64,000 nt of DNA from Oceanospirillum sp048268485 (GCA_048268485.1 JBLWVL010000003.1:81877-145876); one strand, 5' to 3'; shown: positions 28,666 through 39,117, counted from the first letter of the stretch. Numbers and translations: made by a program. The notes: a model not told the origin generated them from the sequence alone.

Positions 28666-29958
28666 TTATCGATTATATCGCTTGGCATACTTAGCTCTTT
28701 TTTGCTCATACAAATCAACTTTATGACGGGTTTCCTGATCTATCCTCAGGCAGATAGCAACCATGACGCAACTAATTAACAAACTGCTGCCACCATAACT
28801 CATAAAGGGTAATGTTAGCCCCTTCGTTGGTAATAGGCCGGTGTTCACACCAATATTAATAAAAGTTTGCGCTGCAATAACCAGCCCCAGACCAAAAGCC
28901 ACATAACAGTGAAAAAGGAGTTTATGCTCACCGGCTTTCCGGGCAATAACAAACATCCGATAAATCAGAAGGCCATAGACAAATAAAGTAATCAGAGCTC
29001 CAAATAACCCCAGCTCTTCCGCCAGAATAGCAAAGACAAAATCAGTATGAGCTTCAGGCAGATAAAAGAGCTTCTGAACGCTATTTCCAAGCCCCAGACC
29101 ATCCCAGCCCCCACGCCCGAATGCAATCAGTGCCTGGGTCAGCTGATAACCAGAGTCAAACTGAGCAGCCCATGGATCAAAGTAAGTGGTCAGACGCTTC
29201 ATTCGATAAGGCTGCAGCAGTGCAATAAACCCTGCCATAGCGATAGTACTGAGCATCAGCGTGATAAAACGCTTCATTCCGACACCGGATAGAAAAAGCA
29301 TGCCTAACATACTACCCAGAATCACAACAGTAGCGCCGTAGTCCGGCTCCATTATCAGCAAAAGCCCCATAAAGCCCATCACAGCCAACGGCTTCATAAA
29401 CCCGGACCAGTGCTCACGCACTTCATCCAGACGCCGAACCAGATAACCCGACAGATAGACCACCATAAAAAGCTTAGCCAGCTCTGATGCCTGCAGGTTA
29501 ACAATCCCAAGCGAGATCCAGCGGGAGCTACCATTTACTTCGCGACCTATACCCGGAAGCAAAACAGCGATCAGCAGCAGAAACGCTGTCAATAACAAGG
29601 CAAAGCTGTTGTCATACCACCAGCGAATAGGAACCAAGGCCACTAAAAGTCCAAGCCCAAGCCCCATCACCAGATAGATACCGTGCCGGATACTGAAAAA
29701 GAAAGGATTACCGTAGCGGCTACCGGCAATTTCCATAGATGCCGATGTCACCATCAGCCAGCCCAGAAAAAGTAGAAACAGGGATGAAAAAAGCAACCAG
29801 CCATCGATACGGCGGGTCATCTCTTTGTTGACATGGACAAGGTTCAATAACTCTAATAATGGCTGCAGTACCTCATAGAGATTCAGGGAAAGCTGTTTTG
29901 CTTTCCCGGCCATTGCCTGCCATTTATCAATCAATTGCTGTTTACGATCAGCCTGCAC
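28666..29958 (-). CDS. ftsW: Lipid II polymerase FtsW (SEDS family)
   Basis: Septal peptidoglycan glycosyltransferase that works with FtsI. About ten membrane helices are visible, with SEDS hallmarks: GNPFFFSIRHGIYLVMGLG, LAEELGLFGALITL and the C-terminal LPFMSYGGSSLL. The N-terminal cytoplasmic segment is about 50 residues, longer than in E. coli. The start is GTG with AAGGA about nine bases upstream and overlaps murD by 11 bases. The protein has 430 residues. Confidence 0.97.
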   Translation of the reverse strand: MQADRKQQLIDKWQAMAGKAKQLSLNLYEVLQPLLELLNLVHVNKEMTRRIDGWLLFSSLFLLFLGWLMVTSASMEIAGSRYGNPFFFSIRHGIYLVMGLGLGLLVALVPIRWWYDNSFALLLTAFLLLIAVLLPGIGREVNGSSRWISLGIVNLQASELAKLFMVVYLSGYLVRRLDEVREHWSGFMKPLAVMGFMGLLLIMEPDYGATVVILGSMLGMLFLSGVGMKRFITLMLSTIAMAGFIALLQPYRMKRLTTYFDPWAAQFDSGYQLTQALIAFGRGGWDGLGLGNSVQKLFYLPEAHTDFVFAILAEELGLFGALITLFVYGLLIYRMFVIARKAGEHKLLFHCYVAFGLGLVIAAQTFINIGVNTGLLPTKGLTLPFMSYGGSSLLISCVMVAICLRIDQETRHKVDLYEQKRAKYAKRYNR

Positions 29959-31282
29959 AACAGATTTCCTTTACTGCAGCCGTGAAGGCATCGCCACGAA
30001 CAATATAGCTTCCGAACATATCCCAGCTCGCACACGCCGGAGACAACAAGACCTGATCTCCTGACACAGCCAGTCCGTGCGCTTTTTTCACGGCATCTTC
30101 CATCGACACAGCCCTGAAAACAGGAGTGGATGGCGCCAGAGACTCTGCAATAACATTAGCATCGCGGCCAATCAGAACCACAGCTTTACAATATTCAGCA
30201 ACCGGCGCTGCCAAGCTATCAAACTCAGCTCCTTTACCATCTCCGCCGGCAATCAGAATAATACGACCATCCACCGCAAGACCGTTCAATGCAGCAACTG
30301 TGGCACCGACATTTGTACCTTTAGAGTCATTGATATACTTGATCCCACCATGATCCAGTACCAACTGACAACGATGATCCAGTCCCTGAAAGTCTTTCAG
30401 CGCATCCAGCATTGCACTCATAGGGATACCAGCCCCCTGGCCAAGAGCTAACGCAGACAGAGCATTTAGCTGACCATGACGACCACTCAACGCAATATCA
30501 TCAACCGGTATCAACGCGTTTTCGCCTTGGGATAACCACTGACGACCATCCATTGAGATCAAGCCAAACTGACCTGGCTCAGGCTTATCCAAACCAAAAC
30601 TAACCAAATCACTTTTAAACTCATGCACCGGCAACGTCGCGTCTTCCCCTCTGTTGACCACTGCCAACTTACAACCCGTATAAACACGCTGCTTCGCCAG
30701 GCTGTACTCCAGCATATCCGGATAACGATCCAGATGGTCTGCACTTAGGTTCAAAATAGTAGCCGCCTGAGCTCTCAGGCTATGGGTCGTTTCCAACTGA
30801 AAGGAAGAGAGCTCAAGTACATAAAGCTCTTTTTCACCTTCGGCCAGAAGATCAAGAACCGGAAGGCCTATATTGCCACCCACACCTACATTAATATCCG
30901 CTTTTTCAGCCATATAGCCCACAAGGCTCGTCACAGTGCTCTTCGCATTAGAGCCGGTAATGGCCACAACAGGAGCGGAAACCTCATACGCAAATAGCTC
31001 CACATCACCCACAACAGGTACACCTGAAGCCATAGCTTTGGCAATCGCGGGTTCACTGACAGCAATACCAGGACTTACAATCAACCGGGTCGCTTCGCAA
31101 AGCTGACCTGCATCCAAAGGGCCCAGCCAAAGTTCAACACCAGGAAACTCACGTTCAAACTCTACCAGACCAGGAGGATTAAAACGGGTATCCGCAATAG
31201 CGAAATGCTCCCCTTTGCCTGCCAGATACCGGGCGCAGGAGATGCCGGTCTGACCTAAACCTATAACGACGCTATGGGACAC
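29948..31282 (-). CDS. murD: UDP-N-acetylmuramoyl-L-alanine--D-glutamate ligase MurD
   Basis: Adds D-glutamate to UDP-MurNAc-L-Ala. The N-terminal uracil-binding domain begins SVVIGLGQTGISCARYL. The ATP loop reads VAITGSNAKSTVTSLVGYMA. The usual family form is GTNGK[ST]; here it is GSNAKST, a variant also seen in other gammaproteobacterial MurD as I recall. NDSKGTNVGATVAAL and LLSPACASWDMF follow. The protein has 444 residues and lies 94 bases after mraY. Confidence 0.97.
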   Translation of the reverse strand: MSHSVVIGLGQTGISCARYLAGKGEHFAIADTRFNPPGLVEFEREFPGVELWLGPLDAGQLCEATRLIVSPGIAVSEPAIAKAMASGVPVVGDVELFAYEVSAPVVAITGSNAKSTVTSLVGYMAEKADINVGVGGNIGLPVLDLLAEGEKELYVLELSSFQLETTHSLRAQAATILNLSADHLDRYPDMLEYSLAKQRVYTGCKLAVVNRGEDATLPVHEFKSDLVSFGLDKPEPGQFGLISMDGRQWLSQGENALIPVDDIALSGRHGQLNALSALALGQGAGIPMSAMLDALKDFQGLDHRCQLVLDHGGIKYINDSKGTNVGATVAALNGLAVDGRIILIAGGDGKGAEFDSLAAPVAEYCKAVVLIGRDANVIAESLAPSTPVFRAVSMEDAVKKAHGLAVSGDQVLLSPACASWDMFGSYIVRGDAFTAAVKEICCAG

Positions 31283-31376
31283 AAAAACACCCTCTACTGA
31301 AACGGCAGTTCATTAAACATTGACCTTTGCACATCAACGCTCCGGTTGACCCACGTGAAAAGGCCGGCAGCATAAA

Positions 31377-32459
31377 TCAACGAAGCTTTAAGGTCGCAAG
31401 GCCAATCAGAACCAATACAACCGTGATAATCCAGAAACGGACAATCACACGGGGCTCGGGCCATCCCTTTAACTCAAAATGATGGTGAATCGGTGCCATA
31501 CGAAAGATTCTGCGACCCGTCAGTTTAAAAGAAGCCACCTGCAAAATAACTGAGACCGTCTCCATCACAAAGACACCGCCCATGATAAAGAGCACAACTT
31601 CCTGTCGTACAATAACAGCAACAACCCCCAGCGCAGCACCTAACGCTAATGCTCCCACATCGCCCATAAAAACCTGCGCCGGATAGGTGTTAAACCAAAG
31701 AAAGCCAAGACCGGCACCAGCAATTGTCGCACAGAATACAAGCAGCTCACCTGAGCCAATGATATAAGGGATTTTCAGATAAGCTGAAAACTCGATATTA
31801 CCCGATGCATAAGCAAAAACCCCGAGGGCCGAGGCCACCATCACCGTGGGTAAAATAGCTAAACCATCCAAACCATCGGTCAGGTTAACTGCATTACTGG
31901 TACCCACAATAACAAAATAGGTTAAGACCACGAAGAAGACCCCCATCTCCCAGCTGAAGTCTTTCAGGAAGGGCAGAATCAAAGAGGTTTCGGCTGCGGT
32001 CGGGGCGCTTTGAAACAGGAAAACAGCAGCCCCCAAGCCGGCAACAGACTGCCAGAAATACTTCCATTTCGCGGGTAGGCCCCGGGAGTTTTTCTCAACT
32101 ACCTTGCGGTAATCATCAACCCAGCCCACGGCACCAAACATCAGAGTAACAGCCAGTGCAACCCAGACATAACGGTTTGATAAGTCTCCCCACAGTAACG
32201 TACTGATTGCGATGGCACTGATGATCAAAGCACCGCCCATGGTCGGGGTTCCGTTCTTACTCAGATGACTTTCCGGGCCATCATCACGCACTGCCTGACC
32301 GATCTGCGCCGATACTAGCTTGCGGATCATCCAAGGGCCAAGGAAAAGCGACAGCGACAGGGCCGTAAGCACACCCAGAATCGCTCGCAGGGTCAGATAG
32401 TTAAACACAGAAAATGCGCTGTAATATTGGGACAGCCAGTCAGCAAGAATCAGAAGCAT
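31377..32459 (-). CDS. mraY: Phospho-N-acetylmuramoyl-pentapeptide transferase MraY
   Basis: Polytopic enzyme that attaches phospho-MurNAc-pentapeptide to undecaprenyl phosphate, making lipid I. Ten membrane helices are expected. The aspartate motifs are present: GWVDDYRK, NAVNLTDGLDGLA and FMGDVGALALGAALG. The substrate loop MAPIHHHFELKGWPEPRV is intact. The protein has 360 residues, the family standard. It lies 103 bases after murF. Confidence 0.98.
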   Translation of the reverse strand: MLLILADWLSQYYSAFSVFNYLTLRAILGVLTALSLSLFLGPWMIRKLVSAQIGQAVRDDGPESHLSKNGTPTMGGALIISAIAISTLLWGDLSNRYVWVALAVTLMFGAVGWVDDYRKVVEKNSRGLPAKWKYFWQSVAGLGAAVFLFQSAPTAAETSLILPFLKDFSWEMGVFFVVLTYFVIVGTSNAVNLTDGLDGLAILPTVMVASALGVFAYASGNIEFSAYLKIPYIIGSGELLVFCATIAGAGLGFLWFNTYPAQVFMGDVGALALGAALGVVAVIVRQEVVLFIMGGVFVMETVSVILQVASFKLTGRRIFRMAPIHHHFELKGWPEPRVIVRFWIITVVLVLIGLATLKLR

Positions 32460-32562
32460 CTGTAGGTTATTTCCCTGTTATACCCTCTTCGGGGTTTTTC
32501 GTGATAAATGTAAATTGAAGCCTTGCTCAGCCTGAACCTGAACCAAAGACCATTATTGTTAT

Positions 32563-33948
32563 TCAGTCCGCTGAAGGAGGTGAGCTTAATGCTTCCACCA
32601 CCACCTCCATCTGCATATTACGGGAACCTTTCACCAGTACAGCGGTATCTTGTGTCAGCAGCACTTTCACCGACTCCGCAAGTCGTAGCTGGTCTGTAAA
32701 ATGACAGGCATTAGCGCCAAAGGCGTCAGCGGTATGCCGGGTCAGCTCACCATAAGTGAACAGATAATCTACGCCCTTTTCCCGTGCATACTCCCCTAGT
32801 GATGTATGAGCTTGTACCGACTCATCGCCCAGTTCGCCAATATCACCTAATATCAGTATATGCTGACCACTGAAGTCCATAAGTGTATCTATAGCAGCTC
32901 TGACAGATCCGGGGTTGGCATTGTAACTGTCATTAATAATACTCGACTGTTTAAAGCCAGTAACGATTTGCAATCGCCCTACTACACCAGAAAAGCGCCC
33001 AAGACCTTCAGCTATTGTCCGCAAAGAAACGCCTAACTGTAATGCCGCAGCCGCAGCCGCCAAAGCATTACTGACATTATGACGCGCCGGAACCTGAAGA
33101 GAAATGGGGAAACTATCATGCTGAAAGCAGAGATCGAGGGTATAACCTGCATCTTTAATCTGTATATTCTGAGCCTTAATCTCAGCACCTTCATCAGCCT
33201 GACCAAAGTTAGCGCCATAGCTTGTGAGCCTGCAGCCCGACGCCAAAGAACGCCAGTATTCTGCATAGGCATCATCCTGATTGATGATAGCGCAGCCGTC
33301 TTCACCCAGGGCTAAAATCAACTCACCCTTGGCCTGAGCGATATTATCCGTGGAACCAAACTCACCCAGATGTGCACCGGTCACATTCAGCAAAACACCA
33401 ATATCCGGCTTCGCTAAACCGGCACAATACTCAATCTCTCCCAAATGATTAGCGCCGAGCTCAATCACTGCAAACCGGTGCTCTGGAGAGAGCCGCAGAA
33501 GCGTCAGAGGCACACCGATATCATTATTAAAGTTTCCTGCCGTAATCAATACAGAGTCCGAGCCAAAAGCTTGACTGAGAACTGAGCCCAGCATCTCCTT
33601 TACTGTGGTTTTACCGCTATTGCCGGTAATAGCGATAACGCCTCCCCGGAACAGTTCTCGGTTAAACAGAGCAATCTGCCCTAAAGCAATTCGGGTATCC
33701 GGTACGCACCACTGGGGCAGGTCAATACCAGGCTGGTAATCACTGACCACAAGGCCTGTGGCTCCCTGCTCTTTTGCCTGCTGACAAAACCTGTGGCCAT
33801 CAAAGCGTCCACCTTTTAAAGCCAGAAACACCTTACCTTCCAAAGGTTGGCGAGAGTCAGTTTCCAGTTGAGTGAAACCGTTAAGAGAGCCATAACACTC
33901 ACCACCGAAACGTTGTTGCAGCTCAGCAAAAGAAAGTGAACGTATCAT
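32563..33948 (-). CDS. murF: UDP-MurNAc-tripeptide--D-alanyl-D-alanine ligase MurF
   Basis: Adds the D-Ala-D-Ala dipeptide to complete the UDP-MurNAc pentapeptide. The ATP loop is AITGNSGKTTVKEMLGSVL. Other signatures are ELGANHLGEIEYCAGLAKPD and DSYNANPGSVRAAIDTL. The protein has 461 residues. The ATG overlaps the murE stop by four bases (ATGA), so the two are coupled. The substrate dipeptide is made by Ddl in the same cluster. Confidence 0.97.
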   Translation of the reverse strand: MIRSLSFAELQQRFGGECYGSLNGFTQLETDSRQPLEGKVFLALKGGRFDGHRFCQQAKEQGATGLVVSDYQPGIDLPQWCVPDTRIALGQIALFNRELFRGGVIAITGNSGKTTVKEMLGSVLSQAFGSDSVLITAGNFNNDIGVPLTLLRLSPEHRFAVIELGANHLGEIEYCAGLAKPDIGVLLNVTGAHLGEFGSTDNIAQAKGELILALGEDGCAIINQDDAYAEYWRSLASGCRLTSYGANFGQADEGAEIKAQNIQIKDAGYTLDLCFQHDSFPISLQVPARHNVSNALAAAAAALQLGVSLRTIAEGLGRFSGVVGRLQIVTGFKQSSIINDSYNANPGSVRAAIDTLMDFSGQHILILGDIGELGDESVQAHTSLGEYAREKGVDYLFTYGELTRHTADAFGANACHFTDQLRLAESVKVLLTQDTAVLVKGSRNMQMEVVVEALSSPPSAD

Positions 33949-35486
33949 AGCAATCCCTCTTTTGCTTTTGTGTTTTCGGAGGAGCGCAGATCCAGGGCGA
34001 GTCTTGCCTGCTCCACATCATCAAAATGGTGCCGCACCCCTTGAATATCCTGATACGCTTCATGGCCTTTACCGGCAATCAGAATCACATCCTCAGGATC
34101 AGCACTCATAACAGCTTTTCGAATCGCTTCGGCCCGGTCAGCCGATGAGAATATTGCAGGCTTCAACAACCCCTGTTTAACTTGGGACAAAATATGAACA
34201 GGATCTTCTGTACGTGGATTATCACTGGTAAGAACGACTTCATCAGCAAGGCGCGATGCGACTTCTGCCATAATCGGACGCTTACCGGCATCACGATCAC
34301 CACCACAACCAAAAACACACCAAAGGCGTCCCTGAATATGCTCTTTAACAGCTAAAAGAGCATTTTCCAGGGCATCAGGTGTATGAGCATAATCCACCAC
34401 CACCTGAGGTTGAGGCACACCCTGTACCTGTAAAGGGAAAACCAGCTGCATACGACCTGCAACAGGCCGGACACTTTCCAGTTGGGTCACAACATCAGCT
34501 GCAGTAAAGCCCAGAGCCAATAAGGTCGTTGCTGCGGCCAAAGCATTCGCAACATTAAACCGACCCAACAGAGGGAGCTGTAAAGTAAATTCCCCCCAAC
34601 GACCAGCCAACGACAGAGCGAACCCCCGAGACCCGGCCCTGCAACTCACACAATAAAGGTCCGCCTCGCTGGCATTCAGGCTATAACGATAAATCCGGGG
34701 TTGGCGATCAGACTGATTGATATGCTGTTCCAGCGTTGCGCTATAAGCGTCATCAGCATTGATGACCGCATAATGTATAGGATACCGGGTAAACAGCTGG
34801 GATTTGGCATAACCATAGGCAGCCATCGTGCCATGATAATCAAGATGATCACGGCTAAGGTTGGTAAACACGGCTACCTCAAAAGGAACTCCAGCTGTAC
34901 GCAACTGATCCAGTGCATGGGAGGAGACCTCCATCGCCTGGTAGGTATAACCTTCCTGCTTGAGTTCCGACATCACTTTATGCAACTGAATCAAATCAGG
35001 GGTCGTGTGTGTTGCCGTTCTCAGCGCTCCAGGAGCTCCAATACCGACAGTACCAATTACCGCAGCCTTTTGTTGTAAACCTTCCAACATAGTTGCCAAA
35101 TAGTGACTAACCGATGTTTTACCATTGGTTCCGGTAATACCAATCAGGTGCAGCCCATTGCCCGATAACTCACCCGCCTGAGCTAACCAATACCCCAAAC
35201 GCTGCCTCAGGTGCTTTAAAGCAACAACCGGCAGCTGGTCAACCAGATAGAAATCATCACAATCTGACTCAAGTAAAACCAGACCGGCACCCAGAGTTTT
35301 AGCCTCCGGGATAAAATCCAGTCCCCGATGGCGCGTGCCATTCAATGCAACAAAAACATCACCCTCTGAGATACGGCGGGAATCAATACAGAGAACACCC
35401 TCAGGCTTTTTCAGCTCTGATAAAGGAGGAAATAAGGCTGTAACCGCCTCCAGCACATAGGTAACAAAACGATCAGTGCTCATCAT
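33945..35486 (-). CDS. murE: UDP-MurNAc-L-Ala-D-Glu--2,6-diaminopimelate ligase MurE
   Basis: Adds the third stem residue. The ATP loop is IGITGTNGKTSVSHYLA. The DNPR motif (TSDNPRTEDP) selects meso-diaminopimelate over lysine, as expected for a Gram-negative. THTTPD and EVSSHAL contact UDP-MurNAc-dipeptide and metal. The protein has 513 residues. The start overlaps ftsI by 14 bases; two consecutive ATGs are possible starts, both near a GAAGG SD. Confidence 0.97.
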   Translation of the reverse strand: MMSTDRFVTYVLEAVTALFPPLSELKKPEGVLCIDSRRISEGDVFVALNGTRHRGLDFIPEAKTLGAGLVLLESDCDDFYLVDQLPVVALKHLRQRLGYWLAQAGELSGNGLHLIGITGTNGKTSVSHYLATMLEGLQQKAAVIGTVGIGAPGALRTATHTTPDLIQLHKVMSELKQEGYTYQAMEVSSHALDQLRTAGVPFEVAVFTNLSRDHLDYHGTMAAYGYAKSQLFTRYPIHYAVINADDAYSATLEQHINQSDRQPRIYRYSLNASEADLYCVSCRAGSRGFALSLAGRWGEFTLQLPLLGRFNVANALAAATTLLALGFTAADVVTQLESVRPVAGRMQLVFPLQVQGVPQPQVVVDYAHTPDALENALLAVKEHIQGRLWCVFGCGGDRDAGKRPIMAEVASRLADEVVLTSDNPRTEDPVHILSQVKQGLLKPAIFSSADRAEAIRKAVMSADPEDVILIAGKGHEAYQDIQGVRHHFDDVEQARLALDLRSSENTKAKEGLL

Positions 35487-37164
35487 TTGTCCCTTCAGCT
35501 ATATTATCCGGCGGCACATTCAGGTAGCGCAAAGCATTCCCCATGATGCGACTAAAAATAGGTGCCGCCACCTCACCACCATGATATTCACGTCCTGAAG
35601 GGCTATCCACCCAGATAACGGCGACAACCTTGGGGTCCGACACAGGAGCAATACCAGCAAAAACAGCCATATACTCATACTCGTAGCCGGTTGAACCTAC
35701 TTTGTGAACCGTACCGGTTTTACCGGCAACCCGGTAACCCGGAATAACAGCCCTTGTTCCGGTTCCGCCTGGAAGCGTCACAGTTTCCATCATTTCCACG
35801 ACACGATTGGCTGTTGATGCTGACAAAATTTGCTCATCCGGCAGCCTGTCTCCGCCTTTAATCAGAGAAACATATTTTTTCAAACCATGATTGGCCAAGA
35901 CCTGATAAGCCTGTGCCAGTTGCAGTGACGTAACAGCCAAACCGTAACCATAAGCCATCGTTGCAATCTTAGCCCGCTGCCCTTCCCTCGGAGCAACCAG
36001 AGTACCAATTGCCTCACCGGGAAAACCAATACCGGTTCCCTGTCCCAAACCCAACTGCTGCAGAAATGACCAAACCGTGTCAATTGGCATCGAAAGCGCA
36101 ATTTTGGCCACCCCCACATTACTGGATTTGGTAATAATTTTTGTCAGATCCATTGCGCCATAATTACGAAAATCACGAATACTTTGATTCCCCAAACGGA
36201 GATAGCCCGGAGAAGTATTAACGACGTCATCAGCCTTATAGTGGCCACTATTGATAGCCGATGCGACTGTTAGTGGTTTAATCGGTGACCCTGGTTCAAA
36301 CAAATCAATCAGGGCACGGTTACGCAGCGCCCTCAAATCAAGTGAGCTCCGGTCATTTGGGTTATAAGAGGGCTGATTAACCATAGCCAGTACATCGCCA
36401 GATTCTGCATCCAACAAAACAACCGAGCCTGACTTAGCACCATGCTGCTCAACAGCAGCTTTCAGCTCACGATAAGCCATAAACTGCAGCTTAAGATCAA
36501 TAGTTAACTGAATATTCTGCCCTGGCTGTGGCTCTTTCAGAATCTGCAGATCTCGAAAAATATGGCCTCGCCGATCTTTCAGCACCCGTTTTTCCCCGGG
36601 TTCACCTTTTAACGCCTCATTAAAAGCCAGCTCTAAACCTTCCTGTCCCTGATCATCAATATTGGTAAAGCCGATCAGGTGGGCCGCCATTTCATGGGCC
36701 GGATAATAACGTTTATATTCCGGCAAGCCATAAACTCCTGAAATATTCAGAGCTAAAGCACGGTTAGCTTCCTCGGGAACCATATGCCGCCGCAGGTATA
36801 TAAAGCCCTTCCCTTCGGCCGATTTCAGACGCGCCCTCAACTTTGGCAATGGCATCTGTATCGCATCAGCCAAAAGTGCTAACTGCTCCTCAGAAGCATC
36901 AAAGTGCTTTGGATTCACCCAGAGTGTGGTCACCGGTGTACTAACAGCAAGAGGCTCGCCGTTGCGATCCTGAATCATACCGCGATAACCGGGAATAGGC
37001 TCAGTACGCACGCTACGGGCGTCCCCCTGCTCCTGTAAAAAGTCCCGATCTGAAATATGCAGATGCACCATACGGCCGGCCAATAATAAGCCAGCGGCCA
37101 AAAGAACAATTAAAGCGATTGGATAGCGATAGCCAATAAGAGCCGATTCTTTTCTATCGTCCAT
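35473..37164 (-). CDS. ftsI: Septal peptidoglycan transpeptidase FtsI (PBP3)
   Basis: Class B penicillin-binding protein that crosslinks septal peptidoglycan with FtsW. One N-terminal membrane helix (about residues 13-30) precedes the pedestal domain (RGMIQDRNGEPLAVSTPV). The catalytic tetrad is SPIK, with Ser293 and Lys296; SSN is at 347-349 and the KTGT box lies in VAGKTGTVHKVG. Most FtsI proteins have a threonine after the serine (STVK-like), so the proline is a minor variant. The protein has 563 residues. The ATG overlaps the ftsL stop by one base. Confidence 0.97.
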   Translation of the reverse strand: MDDRKESALIGYRYPIALIVLLAAGLLLAGRMVHLHISDRDFLQEQGDARSVRTEPIPGYRGMIQDRNGEPLAVSTPVTTLWVNPKHFDASEEQLALLADAIQMPLPKLRARLKSAEGKGFIYLRRHMVPEEANRALALNISGVYGLPEYKRYYPAHEMAAHLIGFTNIDDQGQEGLELAFNEALKGEPGEKRVLKDRRGHIFRDLQILKEPQPGQNIQLTIDLKLQFMAYRELKAAVEQHGAKSGSVVLLDAESGDVLAMVNQPSYNPNDRSSLDLRALRNRALIDLFEPGSPIKPLTVASAINSGHYKADDVVNTSPGYLRLGNQSIRDFRNYGAMDLTKIITKSSNVGVAKIALSMPIDTVWSFLQQLGLGQGTGIGFPGEAIGTLVAPREGQRAKIATMAYGYGLAVTSLQLAQAYQVLANHGLKKYVSLIKGGDRLPDEQILSASTANRVVEMMETVTLPGGTGTRAVIPGYRVAGKTGTVHKVGSTGYEYEYMAVFAGIAPVSDPKVVAVIWVDSPSGREYHGGEVAAPIFSRIMGNALRYLNVPPDNIAEGTNDEH

Positions 37165-37664
37165 CAGTTATTAGCCTTTACAGAAGAATCAGTAGCAAGG
37201 GGGGCCGTAACGGCTTTTGAGGCAAGTGAACGGGTCGTAACAAGCCTGGATTGCTCCGCACGTATCTGAGAGGCATTGAGCACCTGAGTATTCTCTGGCT
37301 GTATCTGGCGCATCTGCAGAGATTCTCTGGCAATACTTTCAATACGGCTTGGCGACGCCAAAGTGCTTCGCTCCAGGAGCAGCCGCCCCCACTCAACATC
37401 ATAGTGCCGCTGCCGCTTTTCCAGATTCTGAAGTGCAGCATAGGCAAGACGGTTCTCATAAGCCGCATAAACCACGAGAAGGGAAGAGATCAGCGTCAGC
37501 AGGCTGAAACCGATAAAAAGACGGGCAGAATAAGATAGTTTCTCCGGCAAAAGTGCCAGAAGCTCTGAGCGAACCTGAAAAAGCAGCGGCTGGCGGGGCT
37601 CTGCCCGCCGGGTAGCCCCTTTACCGGATGTATCCTTACGTGATGTTACTGGTTCCGAACTCAT
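37164..37664 (-). CDS. ftsL: Cell division protein FtsL
   Basis: Small bitopic divisome protein that forms a coiled coil with FtsB and activates FtsWI. A cytoplasmic N-terminus of about 45 residues precedes one membrane helix (about 48-67). The periplasmic heptad segment begins ENRLAYAALQNLEKRQRHYD. IARESLQMRQIQPENTQVL is typical of the FtsL C-terminus. At 166 residues it is longer than E. coli FtsL (121); the excess is a low-complexity C-terminal tail rich in alanine, threonine and serine. The gene position between rsmH and ftsI supports the call. Confidence 0.92.
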   Translation of the reverse strand: MSSEPVTSRKDTSGKGATRRAEPRQPLLFQVRSELLALLPEKLSYSARLFIGFSLLTLISSLLVVYAAYENRLAYAALQNLEKRQRHYDVEWGRLLLERSTLASPSRIESIARESLQMRQIQPENTQVLNASQIRAEQSRLVTTRSLASKAVTAPLATDSSVKANN

Positions 37665-37727
37665 GGCATCGTGTTCTCTCTAAAGCCTGTGCTCAGTGCA
37701 ACATAAATCAAAGCGAGCCTATGATAA

Positions 37728-38666
37728 TCAGGCAACGCGCTCAGCAACCCGCATAACAGCACTGCGGGAGCGTGGGTTGGCCTGAACTTCCTGCTGAGAC
37801 GGTTTAATCGCCTTACTCAGCAGTTTCAGGCGAATATTCAGCTGTTCCTGAGTAAAAGGCACCCCCGGCGGCAAATGGGTATCCCCTTTAGCCATATCCC
37901 GCATAAAGCGCTTAACCAAGCGATCTTCCAGTGAGTGAAAACTGATCACTACCAAGCGACCACCCACTTTAAGCAGGTCCAGTGATTGCTGAAGACAAAT
38001 CTCCAGGTCTTCCAGCTCACGATTGATATGGATCCGAATCCCCTGAAAAGCACGGGTCGCAGGATGCTTACCCTTCTCCCATGCCGGATTCGCTTCTTTG
38101 ACAATCTGAGCTAAACGGCCGGTTCGGGTAATGGGCTCAATTTTACGTTCCGCAATAATGGCACGGGCCATACGACGGGCAAAACGCTCTTCACCATAGT
38201 CTTTCATTACCCGAATCAGCTCCGCCTCAGACGCAGAGTTCACCCATTCAGCGGCGGACTCACCGGCATCCGGATTCATACGCATATCCAGCGGGCCATC
38301 CTTCATAAAGCTGAAACCACGCTCAGGATCATCCAGCTGCGGGGATGAAACACCCAGATCCAGCAGAATACCATCTAACTGACCAGAAACCCCTTCCTGA
38401 GCAGCAAACTGATCCAGCTGCGCAAAGGAACCACGAAACACTTTAAAGCGGCTGTCTTCGCCTTCCAGAATCTGAGCAGTTTCAAGAGCTAGGGGGTCTT
38501 TGTCGATACCGTAAAGCTTTCCCTGCTCGTCGAGGTTCTCTAATACGAGACGCGAGTGGCCGCCCCGACCAAAGGTGCCATCTACATAGGTGCCGGATGG
38601 CGTGTGAACTAAAGCCTCTACGGCTTCATTCAACAAAACGGTCAGGTGCTGAAAAGCTTGAGTCAT
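37728..38666 (-). CDS. rsmH: 16S rRNA (cytosine(1402)-N4)-methyltransferase RsmH
   Basis: SAM-dependent methyltransferase that modifies C1402 in the ribosomal P site, together with RsmI encoded just upstream. The SAM loop reads YVDGTFGRGGHS. LDLGVSSPQLDDPERGFSF and RIHINRELEDLE are diagnostic. The protein has 312 residues. It heads the dcw cluster here: no mraZ precedes it, and rnpB ends 84 bases upstream. No purine-rich SD is visible before the ATG, unlike most genes in this window. Confidence 0.97.
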   Translation of the reverse strand: MTQAFQHLTVLLNEAVEALVHTPSGTYVDGTFGRGGHSRLVLENLDEQGKLYGIDKDPLALETAQILEGEDSRFKVFRGSFAQLDQFAAQEGVSGQLDGILLDLGVSSPQLDDPERGFSFMKDGPLDMRMNPDAGESAAEWVNSASEAELIRVMKDYGEERFARRMARAIIAERKIEPITRTGRLAQIVKEANPAWEKGKHPATRAFQGIRIHINRELEDLEICLQQSLDLLKVGGRLVVISFHSLEDRLVKRFMRDMAKGDTHLPPGVPFTQEQLNIRLKLLSKAIKPSQQEVQANPRSRSAVMRVAERVA

Positions 38667-38708
38667 GATGAGATCTGATTGTTGATTTGCGGTTAAACCG
38701 GATCAGAA

Positions 38709-38735
38709 CCCCGCCAAACAAGTTGCCTGGCGGAG
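38709..38735 (-). terminator. Hairpin after rnpB, possible weak terminator
   Basis: On the minus strand an 8-bp stem (38728-38735 with 38709-38716, one G-U pair) forms just past the mature 3' end of RNase P RNA. Only two T residues follow it, so read-through into rsmH is plausible. It could end rnpB transcription inefficiently or act as a 3' processing landmark. Confidence 0.4.
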
Positions 38736-38749
38736 CACTGTAAATGATG

Positions 38750-39108
<359 letters not shown>

Positions 39109-39117
39109 AAGCGAGCT

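Noticed and set aside
32460..32562. Terminator between murF and mraY
   Set aside because: A short ACCC/GGGGT hairpin with a T run is oriented for the plus strand, where no gene is transcribed. On the minus strand it has no U tract.
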